NCBI GenBank assembly: GCA_034101475.1
Contig: JAXEJQ010000157.1
Coordinates: 1 to 64,000 of the forward strand
From: Limivivens sp034101475
GTDB lineage: Bacteria; Bacillota; Clostridia; Lachnospirales; Lachnospiraceae
DNA: 64,000 nucleotides
Reading direction: 5' to 3'
Shown one piece after another: positions 52,512-61,521 of the stretch (the first letter of the stretch is position 1; the number at the start of each line of letters is the position of its first letter). Position numbers and translations under genes: made by a program. The notes under the pieces were generated by a model. It worked only from the letters and a program-made list of their open reading frames with translations, made no database searches and had not been told where the DNA came from.

Positions 52512-54395
52512 CTATTCTTCCACCGCGGTCCACACGCCGCCGTTTTTCCCGCTTTCATAAAGCTTATCCAACACCAGTCTGGAATCTCTGCCCGGCTTCC
52601 AGTCCACTTCCAGGGCTGCTCCGGTGCGCAGACAGTATGCGAAATTGTCACTGGCCTGTCTCCATTTCCGCTGTGCCGGGTAAGGATTCTGTTCACTCCA
52701 GCGTCCGTCCTTCCACCAGTAGGTATGGTCCCCCTCCGGGCCGCCCAGGGTGTAATAGTAAACCCCTTCCGTTCCGATAATCTCAATCCGCACAGACCAG
52801 GATGACGCCGGATAGCAGGTCGTGGACGAAAAGCGCGCGGTAAATCCGTTCTCATATTTCCAGAGGGAAATCCCGTCGTCTTCCGCCTCAATGTCATGAT
52901 TCTTCGTAAAAATATCTCCCTTTACCTCTTTGGGCATGCCAAACAGGGAAATCAGCCGCTGAACTTCATGAACCCCCTGATTGGACATGGCGCCGCCTCC
53001 GTCCAGCGCCCAGGTTCCGCGCCAGCCGCCGTTTTCCAGGAAATATTCATCGGAGCGGAACACATTGAGCATGATATTGGCAGAAATCAGCTTGCCGAAA
53101 TAGCCGTTTTTCACTGCCTGGCGCAGGGATTCCATCCCCTCGTCAAACTGGAAATCAAAATCCAGACCCAGAAGCAGTCCCTTTTCTTTTGCTTTCTGAA
53201 TCGTCACATCACAGCTGGCCACGTCTGCGTCCATGGGTTTCGTCATCAGAACATGCTTTCCGGCATCCAGGCACTGATCGGCAACCGAGCAGTGCAGGCC
53301 GGTGGGGGTCACCACATACATCACTTCCACTTCCGGATCCTGCAGGAAAACATTGATATCATCACTGTAAGGCACATGGAACAGCTCTCCGATCTCCTTT
53401 GCCCGTTCCAGATTTATATCACATACCCCATACAGTCTGGTTCCGCTGGTTTCCGTCAGCTGCTTTGCCCGGTTCTTCCCCATTCCAAGGCCAACCACCA
53501 CAAAGTTTACCGGATTTTCTGCATAATCCCGGACAAATTCCTGTTTGACAGACAGCGCGGTACGCATATCCGAAGGAGCTGCCGCCGGCCAGGCGCGAAG
53601 CACTGCTTCGTAGACCATTTTCGAAGCCTCCTGATGGGTATAAGGAGAGCTTGGCGGGTTATGGGTTTCCACTGAAATCGGCAGATTTTTGCCGGTCACA
53701 GCAGCGCCGGTCAGGATCCTGTCCCAGGGAACCTTCTTATATCCCAGCTCATCCAGCACGCCCCAGCTCTTGACATGAATCATATTGGTGTACCGCAGCG
53801 CTTTCTGGAAATAATCAATACAATCTCCTTCGGCCTCCGGAAGGACATCAAAATAGTTGGCCACATCCCAGGCCATGCCCCATTCCGGTACATTCAGCGC
53901 TTTTAACAGAGCAATGACCTCATTGGGGGTCTGTCCGCAGTTTTCAAATCCCAGAATCAAACCGGCTTCCTTCGCCCGTTTTGCCAGAGGCATAAAACGC
54001 TCCAGCACCTGATTCATCAGATCCGGCATCATGGCCAGCTTTCCGAAGTCACGGTCCTCCGGCTCCTGCTGCCAGTAATTAAAGCAGCGAACCAGCTTCG
54101 TCCCCAGGATTTTCGACGCCCGGATAATTCCTTCCAGCTTTTCCTGCTCGTGCTCCAGAACCTCCTTATCCGGCAGATGTTTTTTCGCAAGGGAGGTCTG
54201 AAGGACTCCTGCCTTTAGCCCCAGGCTGTCCAGCTGTGCCTTCAAAGCGTACAGCTCCTCATCCGTCTGATATTCGATTCCTTTCCCGTTGATCTGTCCG
54301 CGGAAATCCACATACTTCATTCCCCAGTTTTTTACAATGGGCAGTACTTCTGATGCATCCAGATACAGTTCATCCGAAAAAATTGAAATATACAT
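52512..54395 (-). CDS. Fusion: sugar isomerase/epimerase TIM barrel plus Gfo/Idh/MocA oxidoreductase
   Basis: A 627-residue two-domain protein. Residues 1-270 form a xylose-isomerase-like TIM barrel with the likely metal ligands Glu151 (LGFENCG), Asp177 (WDVANYF), His207 (MIHVKSW) and Glu243 (SVETHN). Residues ~295-627 are a Gfo/Idh/MocA oxidoreductase with GLGMGKNRA (302-310) and a modified EKP motif, TKP (LMTKPMD). The C-terminal part keeps GGGAMSNQGVHEVQRL. Both functions are normally on separate proteins. Fused, they could oxidise a sugar and isomerise or beta-eliminate it without releasing the keto intermediate. It sits directly after the module 2 permeases (31-bp gap) and before a second oxidoreductase. 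Confidence 0.88.
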   Translation of the reverse strand: MYISIFSDELYLDASEVLPIVKNWGMKYVDFRGQINGKGIEYQTDEELYALKAQLDSLGLKAGVLQTSLAKKHLPDKEVLEHEQEKLEGIIRASKILGTKLVRCFNYWQQEPEDRDFGKLAMMPDLMNQVLERFMPLAKRAKEAGLILGFENCGQTPNEVIALLKALNVPEWGMAWDVANYFDVLPEAEGDCIDYFQKALRYTNMIHVKSWGVLDELGYKKVPWDRILTGAAVTGKNLPISVETHNPPSSPYTHQEASKMVYEAVLRAWPAAAPSDMRTALSVKQEFVRDYAENPVNFVVVGLGMGKNRAKQLTETSGTRLYGVCDINLERAKEIGELFHVPYSDDINVFLQDPEVEVMYVVTPTGLHCSVADQCLDAGKHVLMTKPMDADVASCDVTIQKAKEKGLLLGLDFDFQFDEGMESLRQAVKNGYFGKLISANIMLNVFRSDEYFLENGGWRGTWALDGGGAMSNQGVHEVQRLISLFGMPKEVKGDIFTKNHDIEAEDDGISLWKYENGFTARFSSTTCYPASSWSVRIEIIGTEGVYYYTLGGPEGDHTYWWKDGRWSEQNPYPAQRKWRQASDNFAYCLRTGAALEVDWKPGRDSRLVLDKLYESGKNGGVWTAVEE

Positions 54396-54426
54396 ATTGA
54401 TCCTCCTTAAAATGTTTTATCCTGTT

Positions 54427-55269
54427 TTATCCCTTCAGTCCCTGGGTGCTGATTCCTTCAATCAGATATCTCTGAAGGAAAATAAAAATCATCACAATGG
54501 GAATCAAAGATACCACTGACATGGCAAACATTGCCCCGTAATCCGAAGTAGAGCTCTGATCGCAGAACAGCTTCAGCGCCAGGCTGACCGTATATTTGGG
54601 AACGGTTTTCAGATAAAGCAGCGGCGACATATAGTCATTCCAGCGATTGATAAAAGAGAAAATCGCCACAGTTCCCATTGCAGGCTTCAGCAGTGGAACA
54701 ATGATCCGCAGGAAAATAGTATAATAGGAACATCCGTCAATCTTTGCAGCCTCATCGAGCTCTCTGGGCAGCCCCTCAATGAAATTTTTCATCTGGTATA
54801 CAAAAAACCCCTGGATCGCAAACCCAAAAGGAATTGTCATGGGAAGATAGGTGTTGATCCATCCCAGTTTATTATACCAGAGATACTGGGGAATCATCAT
54901 AATTTCCCCCGGCAGCATCATGGTCAGAAGCACCATGGCAAATACCAGATTTCTTCCCCGGTAGCGCAGTCTGGCCAGTCCGTAAGCCACAAGGGCCGAG
55001 GAGAGAACCGTGAGTACGGTTGCAATCACAGCCACAAACAGCGTATTTTTGATAAAGGTCCCAAAATTCACCTTGGAGAAGCCCTGCCAGCCATTCACAT
55101 AATTTTCAAAGGTCAGGTTTTCCGGAATCAGCTGAGAGGCCGTGCTGAAAATCGTTGAAGTCTCTTTCAGACTGCTGCCTACCATCCACAGCAGCGGGTA
55201 GATCATGACAATCCCTCCGGCCAGCGTCAGCACATGATACAGAATCCGATTTCTTTTTTTTCTTCTCAT
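54427..55269 (-). CDS. Sugar ABC transporter permease (MalG-like), module 2
   Basis: A 280-residue permease with six helices and an EAA loop (DEAAKIDGCSYYTIFLRIIVPLLKP). It begins 2 bp after the stop of the partner permease, so translation is coupled. It forms the channel with the MalF-like subunit; the ATPase is not encoded here. Confidence 0.93.
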   Translation of the reverse strand: MRRKKRNRILYHVLTLAGGIVMIYPLLWMVGSSLKETSTIFSTASQLIPENLTFENYVNGWQGFSKVNFGTFIKNTLFVAVIATVLTVLSSALVAYGLARLRYRGRNLVFAMVLLTMMLPGEIMMIPQYLWYNKLGWINTYLPMTIPFGFAIQGFFVYQMKNFIEGLPRELDEAAKIDGCSYYTIFLRIIVPLLKPAMGTVAIFSFINRWNDYMSPLLYLKTVPKYTVSLALKLFCDQSSTSDYGAMFAMSVVSLIPIVMIFIFLQRYLIEGISTQGLKG

Positions 55270-55271
55270 CT

Positions 55272-56192
55272 CTACAGCCCTCCTTCATATACCCAGAATC
55301 TCTTTGTCAGAAACAGAACTGCAGTATAGAGAGCAACAATCACAATCAGAACCCAGCCCAGGGCAGAACCGTAACCGGCATTGTTGTAGGTAAAGCTCTG
55401 ATTATACATATAAAGCGCATAAAACAGCGTACTGTCCATGGGTTTCCCGCCTGTAATAATCTGACCTGCCGCAAACACCATCAGACCATTGATGGACTGC
55501 ATCACCAGATTAAAGAAAATCGTAGGAGACAGCAGCGGCAGTGTAATTTTGAAAAAATTCTGAAGAGCGCTCCCTCCGTCAACCCTTGCCGCATCATAAA
55601 GGGAAAGGGGAATCTGTTTCAGATTCGAAACGAAAATCAGCATGGAAGAACCAAACTGCCAGATACTCAGCAGAATAATCACCCAGATTGCCTTATCCAC
55701 ATCTCCCAGCCATGCGGTCTTAAATCCGAAAATCGAATTCACCAGACCGTCATAGGCAAATACCTGCTTCCACAGAATCGCCACTGCAACAGAAGCGCCC
55801 AGCAGAGAAGGCAGGTAGTACATCGCCCGGTAAGCCGGTGTGGCCTTGGTGTCCCGCAGCAGCAAAAGAGCCACCAGAAGGGCAAACAGAACGCGCAGGG
55901 GAACCGACACCACTGCATAAAAGCAGGTTACCTTCAGCGATTTCCAGAATTTTGCATCTGAAAAAATATTCAGATAGTTTTTCATTCCAATGAATTCCGC
56001 CTTGCCTACAATATTATATTTGCAAAGGGAGTAATAGAGAGACAGAAGCAGCGGAATCAGAATGAAAAACAGAAAGCCCAGAAGAAACGGAAGCGAAAAC
56101 AGCACGCCGGCTGTATTTTCTTTCATCAGTTTTCTGTAAATCCGTTCTCTGAGCCCGGATCTTTCTTTTGTGTTTGTTTTAGCCGTTTTCAA
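55272..56192 (-). CDS. Sugar ABC transporter permease (MalF-like), module 2
   Basis: This 306-residue permease has six helices and an EAA loop (YDAARVDGGSALQNFFKITLPLLSP). The initiation codon is TTG (56192-56190), with GGAGG about 9 nt upstream. It follows a strong intercistronic hairpin (56236-56271), so both the hairpin and the weak start codon would keep permease below binding-protein level. Confidence 0.92.
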   Translation of the reverse strand: MKTAKTNTKERSGLRERIYRKLMKENTAGVLFSLPFLLGFLFFILIPLLLSLYYSLCKYNIVGKAEFIGMKNYLNIFSDAKFWKSLKVTCFYAVVSVPLRVLFALLVALLLLRDTKATPAYRAMYYLPSLLGASVAVAILWKQVFAYDGLVNSIFGFKTAWLGDVDKAIWVIILLSIWQFGSSMLIFVSNLKQIPLSLYDAARVDGGSALQNFFKITLPLLSPTIFFNLVMQSINGLMVFAAGQIITGGKPMDSTLFYALYMYNQSFTYNNAGYGSALGWVLIVIVALYTAVLFLTKRFWVYEGGL

Positions 56193-56235
56193 GCAAATTC
56201 ACCTCCGTAATGAGAGCAGACATCTCTTTTTTGAA

Positions 56236-56271
56236 AAAACGGTGTGCTGCCCCAAAGCAACACACCGTTTT
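56236..56271 (-). terminator. Intercistronic terminator-like hairpin, module 2
   Basis: AAAACGGTGTG pairs with CACACCGTTTT and is followed by a T-rich run in the minus direction. It lies 40 bp after the solute-binding-protein stop and matches the position of the hairpin in module 1. Confidence 0.75.
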
Positions 56272-56310
56272 CATTCGAGCCTTCAAGCACCTTGTTCACA
56301 CGATGATCTG

Positions 56311-57609
56311 TCAGGAAGCGGCGTTTTCCATAATCGAATTGCCCTGAGTAAAGAACTCATCAGCAGCTTCCTGTGCTGCAGCTTCCCCGTAAGCTACTTT
56401 TTCAAATACTTCGTTTGCCAGATCCAGAACCTGAGAGGCACCGGCTTCTGCAGGCGGATCTCCGGCTGAACTGTTGGGGATTACCACATCTGTTACATAA
56501 TTGAAGGTTTTCGCCGTTGTCTCATCCAGTTTTCCTGCAACATAAGACGCAATCTCATTGTTTGCCGGAACACCCGGTTCGCCTAAAATAATGTCATTTG
56601 CTTCTTCGGAATTGATCCACCAGTTCAGAACGGCAATAGCCTCATCAATATGCTCACTTTCTGCCGCAATGGTCCAGCACATCGCCTGTCTTACATAATA
56701 GGATGCAGACGGGTCAGCACAGGGAACGGTGATCAGATCCAGCTCCACGCCTTCCGGAGCTGCTGCCTGCATGGCCACCATCTGATTGGAATTAAAACCG
56801 GAGCACCAGGACTGGGTTTCTGCAGAAGTATATTTTACAACGGCCTGCTCTTCCACGGCACCACCATTTGCCGTTACGATTCCCTGATCCATCAGCCATC
56901 CTTCTTCTCTTCCGGTCTCAACCATTTCGAAGAACGGAAGGAAAATGTCGGAGCTGGCTGCGCCAAGGGCATTGCCCTCAAACAGACCCGTGCCATTTGC
57001 CCGGGAAGCAAACTCCAGCCAGGTGGAGATATTGTCAATCTGTGTCCGGACACCGGTCTTTTCATAAACCTCTCTGCAGACCTCGATAAACTCGTCCACA
57101 TTCATCAGGTTTTTCACAGCGATCCCGTTTTCATCCAGCAGGGTTTTGTTGTAAATAATGGATGCTGCATTGTTTCCGGCGGAAATACCGTAGATACCGT
57201 CATCCACCTTCCCTGTCGCGATGACATTTTCATCCACGTTGGTCAGATCCAGGGCACCGCTCTCGATATACGGTGTCAGATCCAGAAGCTTGTCCGCATC
57301 CGTATAGGTCTTCAGATAAGCTGTCTGGAGCATGGCCAGATCCGGCATGGTATTGGATGCCGCCGACGCGGAAAGGGCTGTAATATGATCTCCAAAGGAA
57401 TTAATCTGAAGTTCAAAGGTTACATTGGGATTGTTTGCCGTATAGGTATCAAAAGCTTCCGTAAACTTGTCATTCCGGTTCTGAGAACCCCACCATGCCG
57501 CAACCAGGGTGATATCCTCTTCTTCCGCACACACTGCAGCGCCTCCGCCCAGCGCCATTGTAAATGCCATTGCACAGGTTAATAAAATCGATACCGCTTT
57601 TTTCTTCAT
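56311..57609 (-). CDS. ABC sugar-binding protein (family 1), module 2
   Basis: This 432-residue extracellular binding protein starts MKKKAVSILL and has a signal peptide ending near AVCAEEE. The mature protein opens DITLVAAWWGSQNRND and has TMPDLAMLQ and a CWTIAAES segment like other sugar-binding members. GGAGG lies 8 nt before the ATG at 57609; the longer frame is rejected. It is preceded by a promoter with 21-bp direct repeats. Ligand unknown; the downstream genes suggest an unusual glycoside. Confidence 0.92.
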   Translation of the reverse strand: MKKKAVSILLTCAMAFTMALGGGAAVCAEEEDITLVAAWWGSQNRNDKFTEAFDTYTANNPNVTFELQINSFGDHITALSASAASNTMPDLAMLQTAYLKTYTDADKLLDLTPYIESGALDLTNVDENVIATGKVDDGIYGISAGNNAASIIYNKTLLDENGIAVKNLMNVDEFIEVCREVYEKTGVRTQIDNISTWLEFASRANGTGLFEGNALGAASSDIFLPFFEMVETGREEGWLMDQGIVTANGGAVEEQAVVKYTSAETQSWCSGFNSNQMVAMQAAAPEGVELDLITVPCADPSASYYVRQAMCWTIAAESEHIDEAIAVLNWWINSEEANDIILGEPGVPANNEIASYVAGKLDETTAKTFNYVTDVVIPNSSAGDPPAEAGASQVLDLANEVFEKVAYGEAAAQEAADEFFTQGNSIMENAAS

Positions 57610-57689
57610 GAGACTTTCCTCCTTCTTAGTCTGAGCTTTTGCTCTGTGGTTTTGTTTTCTGCATGTCACGCTCTGCTGTTCATGGTTTT

Positions 57690-57752
57690 ACTATACCAGA
57701 ATCTGTTTTTTTCAGCCACGCAAAAACCCGGACTTTTTGTTTAAAAAGCCGG
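57690..57752 (-). promoter_or_regulatory. Promoter and response-regulator site of the module 2 transport operon
   Basis: On the minus strand CCGGCTTTTT (57752-57743) and CCGGGTTTTT (57731-57722) are direct repeats 21 bp apart. The -10 box TATAGT (57695-57690) follows without a good -35 box. Geometry matches the module 1 promoter, but the repeat sequence differs, so each regulator can have its own site. Confidence 0.65.
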
Positions 57753-57808
57753 TATTTTATTTGCATTCACATTGATAATTATGAAACTTGTACAAACTGT
57801 TTCTTAAA

Positions 57809-58555
57809 TTAATTCATCTTTTTGATGTATTCTGTCGGACTTACGCCGGTCATTTTCTTGAAAATCTGGCTGAAATACTGTGGATTGTTCCCGTATCCCA
57901 CAGCATCTGCCACTGCGTAAATATTGGTATATTCTCCGGAAATCAGCAGCTCCCGGGCTTTGTTCATCCGAAAGGCATTCAGATAGGTGGAAAACTTCTG
58001 GCCCGTATCGGCGGAGAACTTCTTACTGATATAGTCCACATTCATGAAAAGCCGGTTTTCCGCAATCCATTTCAGAGAAAGCTCCGTATTCGCCAGTTCC
58101 TCCTCCACAAGATGCAGAACCTTTTTTGTAATATCCGAATACCGCTTCTCCGGCTCCTTCTTCTGATCCAGGGCATGGTTCCGCACCAGCTCGCTGCAGA
58201 TCTCACTGACCGCCTGCTTGATCTGTTCCTCATTGCAGGGCTTCAGCAGATAATGTTTTACATTGTATTTCATCGCCTGCCGGGCATACTCAAATTCTCC
58301 GTAAGCCGACAGGAGAATAAAACGGGTCTCCTCTCCTTCCTCCGTCAGTCTCCGGATCAGCTCCAGTCCATTCATTCCGGGCATCATAATATCCGTCAGC
58401 ATAATATCCGGGTGAAGCTCCATGGCCTTTTCACAGGCATCAAAACCATTTTTGCAGGTTCCGATCACCTCCACCCCCAGCTCCTTCCATGGAATAATCT
58501 CCGCCAGAAGCTCGCACATGGCTTTCTCATCATCCACAATCATCAGTTTATACAT
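57809..58555 (-). CDS. Response regulator with AraC-type DNA-binding domain (YesN-like), module 2
   Basis: A compact 248-residue regulator: receiver domain (1-120, Asp8/Asp9, acceptor Asp55 in LTDIMMPG, lysine in YLLKPC) joined almost directly to the AraC domain (~150-248, ending GVSPTEYIKKMN). It lacks the long middle region of the other two regulators in this window. Its start overlaps the kinase stop by 8 bp. It should act at the direct repeats 57722-57752. Confidence 0.93.
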   Translation of the reverse strand: MYKLMIVDDEKAMCELLAEIIPWKELGVEVIGTCKNGFDACEKAMELHPDIMLTDIMMPGMNGLELIRRLTEEGEETRFILLSAYGEFEYARQAMKYNVKHYLLKPCNEEQIKQAVSEICSELVRNHALDQKKEPEKRYSDITKKVLHLVEEELANTELSLKWIAENRLFMNVDYISKKFSADTGQKFSTYLNAFRMNKARELLISGEYTNIYAVADAVGYGNNPQYFSQIFKKMTGVSPTEYIKKMN

Positions 58556-60308
58556 CGCTTATCCCCTCCGCTTCAAATGGAATCCGCAGTTTGGCCACCG
58601 CATATTCTTCTTCATTACAGAAGCTGATCCCATAATCTTCTCCATAAGTCAATTTGATTCTTGTATCGATATTCAGAATCCCAATGCCGTGTCCCGCAGG
58701 CTGGATCTCCCTCTGATTCAGCTTGCGCAGCAGATCCTCCGGGAACCTGGAACCGTTATTTTTTACGAGAACGGCAAGATCCTCCCCTTCCCGTTTTACT
58801 TCCACCAGAATCCGGGCCACTTTCAGCATGGCATTCATGGAATGGCTGATGCCGTTTTCAACCAGGGGCTGGATCACAAGCTTGGGAATCTTTGCCATCC
58901 ATAATTCCGGTTCCACCCGGGCCTCATACAGCAGCTCGCCCTCCATCCGCATCTGCTGAATGGTCACAAACTGCTGAACCAGATCCAGTTCCTCTTCCAC
59001 TGTCAGGCAGGATTTCCGGTTGGAAAGGGTAATCTGCAGAATTCTGCTTAAGGATTCCACCATTTTGCTGATTTCCTCACTGTGCAGCGCCTTTGCCCGC
59101 CAGTCAATGGTCTGGAGCGTATTATAGAGAAAATGAGGATTGATCTGCGTTTCCAGCATTTCCACCTGAGCCCGCTTCCGTTCCAGTTCCATGATATAAT
59201 TTTCCTGAATAAGCTGCACGACCTTTTCCTGCATCAGTCCGAACTGCTGGTACAGAATTCCGATCTCATCCTTCCGCTGCGCATCCTCCAGAGAATCCTG
59301 CTTTGTGATGTCTTCGGAAAATGCCTGGAACTTCTGGATCAGCCTGCCGAAGCCCCGCAGAATATCCCTTGTAAAAAAGCTGTTCAGGATCACAATCAGC
59401 AGTACGCACAGAATCCCAACCAGAGCAATCCGTTTCACATTGGAATTTACTCTGGAATAAATTTCCTCATAATCCGAGAAGTAAATATAGCCCCATTTTT
59501 CAAAGCTTTCCTCCCGGTAAACCGCAAAATACTGATACCCATTTGCAACGACAACCGCAAATTTCTCTCCCCTGATCTGCTCGTAAATATCCTGAACCTG
59601 AGTATTGGTAAGTTCCCGGCTGTCACTCAGGGAATTCCCCTCCGAATCCACCAGAACACACCAGAAATTTTTCTGCTTTGAAATCCCGGTATCCCGAATC
59701 AAAGCAGCAATATCGATATTGATAATCAGTGTCGCCAGAGTATCCTTTCCCAGATTTTCAATGCGATTAATTTTTCTGGTCAGAATCATCTGAGAATCCT
59801 TTCCATACTCGGTGATCCACACCGGCCTGCCCTGGCCTTCCTCTGCAGCCTCAAGAATCCGTTCCTTTTTTTCCGCTGTCAGGCCAATACTTGCCGTATC
59901 TCCGATCTCGCTTCCGGTTGTCTCGTCGATCAGGATCGCGTAATTAATATAATCATACTGGTTGCTCTCCGTGGCGATCAATTTTCGGATACTTTCATAA
60001 TCCGCATAATATAATTTCTGATTTTTCAGAACTCTGGTGAGCTTTTCCTGAATCAGGGAACTGCGGAAAATCGCCTCGCTGAGCGTCTCATAATCATCCA
60101 GCCTCTGGGAAATCCCGGACAGCGCGTAATTCATGGAATCCACCATGACTGAATAAAGAGTGTCATTGTATGACCGGATAATCTTGTAGTCTCCCCATAG
60201 CGCAAATGCCAGAATAATCATTACGCTGAACAGCCAGACGAAGGTCATCTTTTTCTTAAGTTTGATATTATTAACAATTCGTTTGATTTTCCCTGATGTT
60301 TTCCACAT
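58548..60308 (-). CDS. Sensor histidine kinase (YesM-like), module 2
   Basis: This 586-residue membrane kinase has a helix at ~20-42, an extracellular sensor region to ~295, a second helix at ~298-318, HAMP, and His392 in QINPHFLYNTLQ. The ATP-binding domain has VENGISHSM and GIGILN. In the second ATP box the usual DNG aspartate is replaced (KNNGSRF). The ribosome binding site is GGGGGA, close to the ATG. It is followed by its response regulator and then the transport operon. Confidence 0.92.
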   Translation of the reverse strand: MWKTSGKIKRIVNNIKLKKKMTFVWLFSVMIILAFALWGDYKIIRSYNDTLYSVMVDSMNYALSGISQRLDDYETLSEAIFRSSLIQEKLTRVLKNQKLYYADYESIRKLIATESNQYDYINYAILIDETTGSEIGDTASIGLTAEKKERILEAAEEGQGRPVWITEYGKDSQMILTRKINRIENLGKDTLATLIINIDIAALIRDTGISKQKNFWCVLVDSEGNSLSDSRELTNTQVQDIYEQIRGEKFAVVVANGYQYFAVYREESFEKWGYIYFSDYEEIYSRVNSNVKRIALVGILCVLLIVILNSFFTRDILRGFGRLIQKFQAFSEDITKQDSLEDAQRKDEIGILYQQFGLMQEKVVQLIQENYIMELERKRAQVEMLETQINPHFLYNTLQTIDWRAKALHSEEISKMVESLSRILQITLSNRKSCLTVEEELDLVQQFVTIQQMRMEGELLYEARVEPELWMAKIPKLVIQPLVENGISHSMNAMLKVARILVEVKREGEDLAVLVKNNGSRFPEDLLRKLNQREIQPAGHGIGILNIDTRIKLTYGEDYGISFCNEEEYAVAKLRIPFEAEGISDV

Positions 60309-60411
60309 AAATCCCCCACATTTTCACACAAGTTTTTCCAGGAACCTCTTGGCAGCCTGCTCTCTGCCGACTCGTCCCCGAAGAACGGTTTCGCGGTAAG
60401 TGAAATTCGGT

Positions 60412-60466
60412 TAAAAAAAGAGCCGGCCCCCGGCTGACCGAAATCAGCCGGAACGTCAGCTCTTCA
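60412..60466 (-). terminator. Terminator after the aldose-epimerase-like gene
   Basis: AAGAGC...GGCTGA pairs with TCAGCC...GCTCTT in a long, slightly bulged stem, followed by seven T residues in the minus direction. It separates the lyxose isomerase/epimerase unit from the kinase gene. Confidence 0.8.
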
Positions 60467-60486
60467 TTTTTCTTTCTGTCAGACGC

Positions 60487-61506
60487 TCAGTCTAACGGCT
60501 TCTGTTCTGCCGGGAGATCTTCCAGAACAATCTCCAGATCCACTTCTTTTCTCTCCCCGGGCGCCAGAACCGCCAGATTTCCCTGTTCCCTTTCCCACTT
60601 CTGCCCGTTTACATGGCAGTTGCAGGGCTCCAGCCCCAGGACATAGTCCCCGGACGCCATGGATTTCCACTGGGCAAAGTTCGGCAGCTGCACCGGATCA
60701 TACACCAGCGTAAAGGCCGTGCGAAGCTCCTGGTTCTGCACCCGAACCCGCACCTTTCCGTCTGAATCCGCGTGCATGGTATGGAAAAAGACTTCTTCCG
60801 GCTTCCGGTTCACAGGCTCGGAAACCTCCTTCCAGGGCAGCTCCGTTTCTGTCTCCTCGCCGCGCAGGCAGGCCTTTACAGAAGGAATCTGTACCTCTGC
60901 CCCGGCATCCAGCATGGGATATCCAATGTTAAAATGATACAAAAGCATAAACGGCTCCGGGCGAAAGCCCTGATTCTCGAATTCATCATGAATCCGGATT
61001 CTGGACTGACCATACACAGTCCGGATCTTTCTGCGCAGGACAATATTTTCTCCAAAGAGCTGAGCCTGGCGCATCTGGCCCCCAATCTCCAGAACATATT
61101 CCCCGTCTTCCCAGTGTGCATCTGCGCAGACATGCTCCGCCGCTGTGGAGCGCATGGTTCCATGCATGGACAGAGGTGCTTCCGGATCTACGGAGGGCGT
61201 TCCCACATTATTGGTTCCGCAGGTAAAAAACAGACCGCCCATAATACTCTTCTGGGCTTCAAAACCGTTGGTGTCATAATGCTGACGTCCCTGCAGACCC
61301 GGCTTGCTCAGAAAGCTGATCTGATTTCCTCTCCAGGAAAGCTCCGCAATATCCAGGCACTTGTCCAGACCTGCCGTAAAATACAGCGGACCGTTCTTCA
61401 CCTGAAAGGCATGCAGGCCACCAGCCAGTCCTTCCTCATAGACAACTCTGCGGACATAGGCGAGCTGTTCCATATTTCCGGTTTTTTTACGGTAAACTTC
61501 TTTCAT
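60487..61506 (-). CDS. Aldose 1-epimerase family protein (DUF4432)
   Basis: This 339-residue protein has the galactose-mutarotase fold and resembles the DUF4432 group. Conserved positions are MHGTMR, LLYHFNIGYPML and LGLEPCNCHVNG, which supply the His and Glu expected for ring-opening epimerisation at C1. GAGGA lies upstream of the ATG. It follows the D-lyxose isomerase gene by 15 bp and precedes a strong terminator, so the two form one unit. It would supply the anomer required by the isomerase. Exact sugar unknown. Confidence 0.82.
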   Translation of the reverse strand: MKEVYRKKTGNMEQLAYVRRVVYEEGLAGGLHAFQVKNGPLYFTAGLDKCLDIAELSWRGNQISFLSKPGLQGRQHYDTNGFEAQKSIMGGLFFTCGTNNVGTPSVDPEAPLSMHGTMRSTAAEHVCADAHWEDGEYVLEIGGQMRQAQLFGENIVLRRKIRTVYGQSRIRIHDEFENQGFRPEPFMLLYHFNIGYPMLDAGAEVQIPSVKACLRGEETETELPWKEVSEPVNRKPEEVFFHTMHADSDGKVRVRVQNQELRTAFTLVYDPVQLPNFAQWKSMASGDYVLGLEPCNCHVNGQKWEREQGNLAVLAPGERKEVDLEIVLEDLPAEQKPLD

Positions 61507-61521
61507 CCGTGATCCTCTTTC

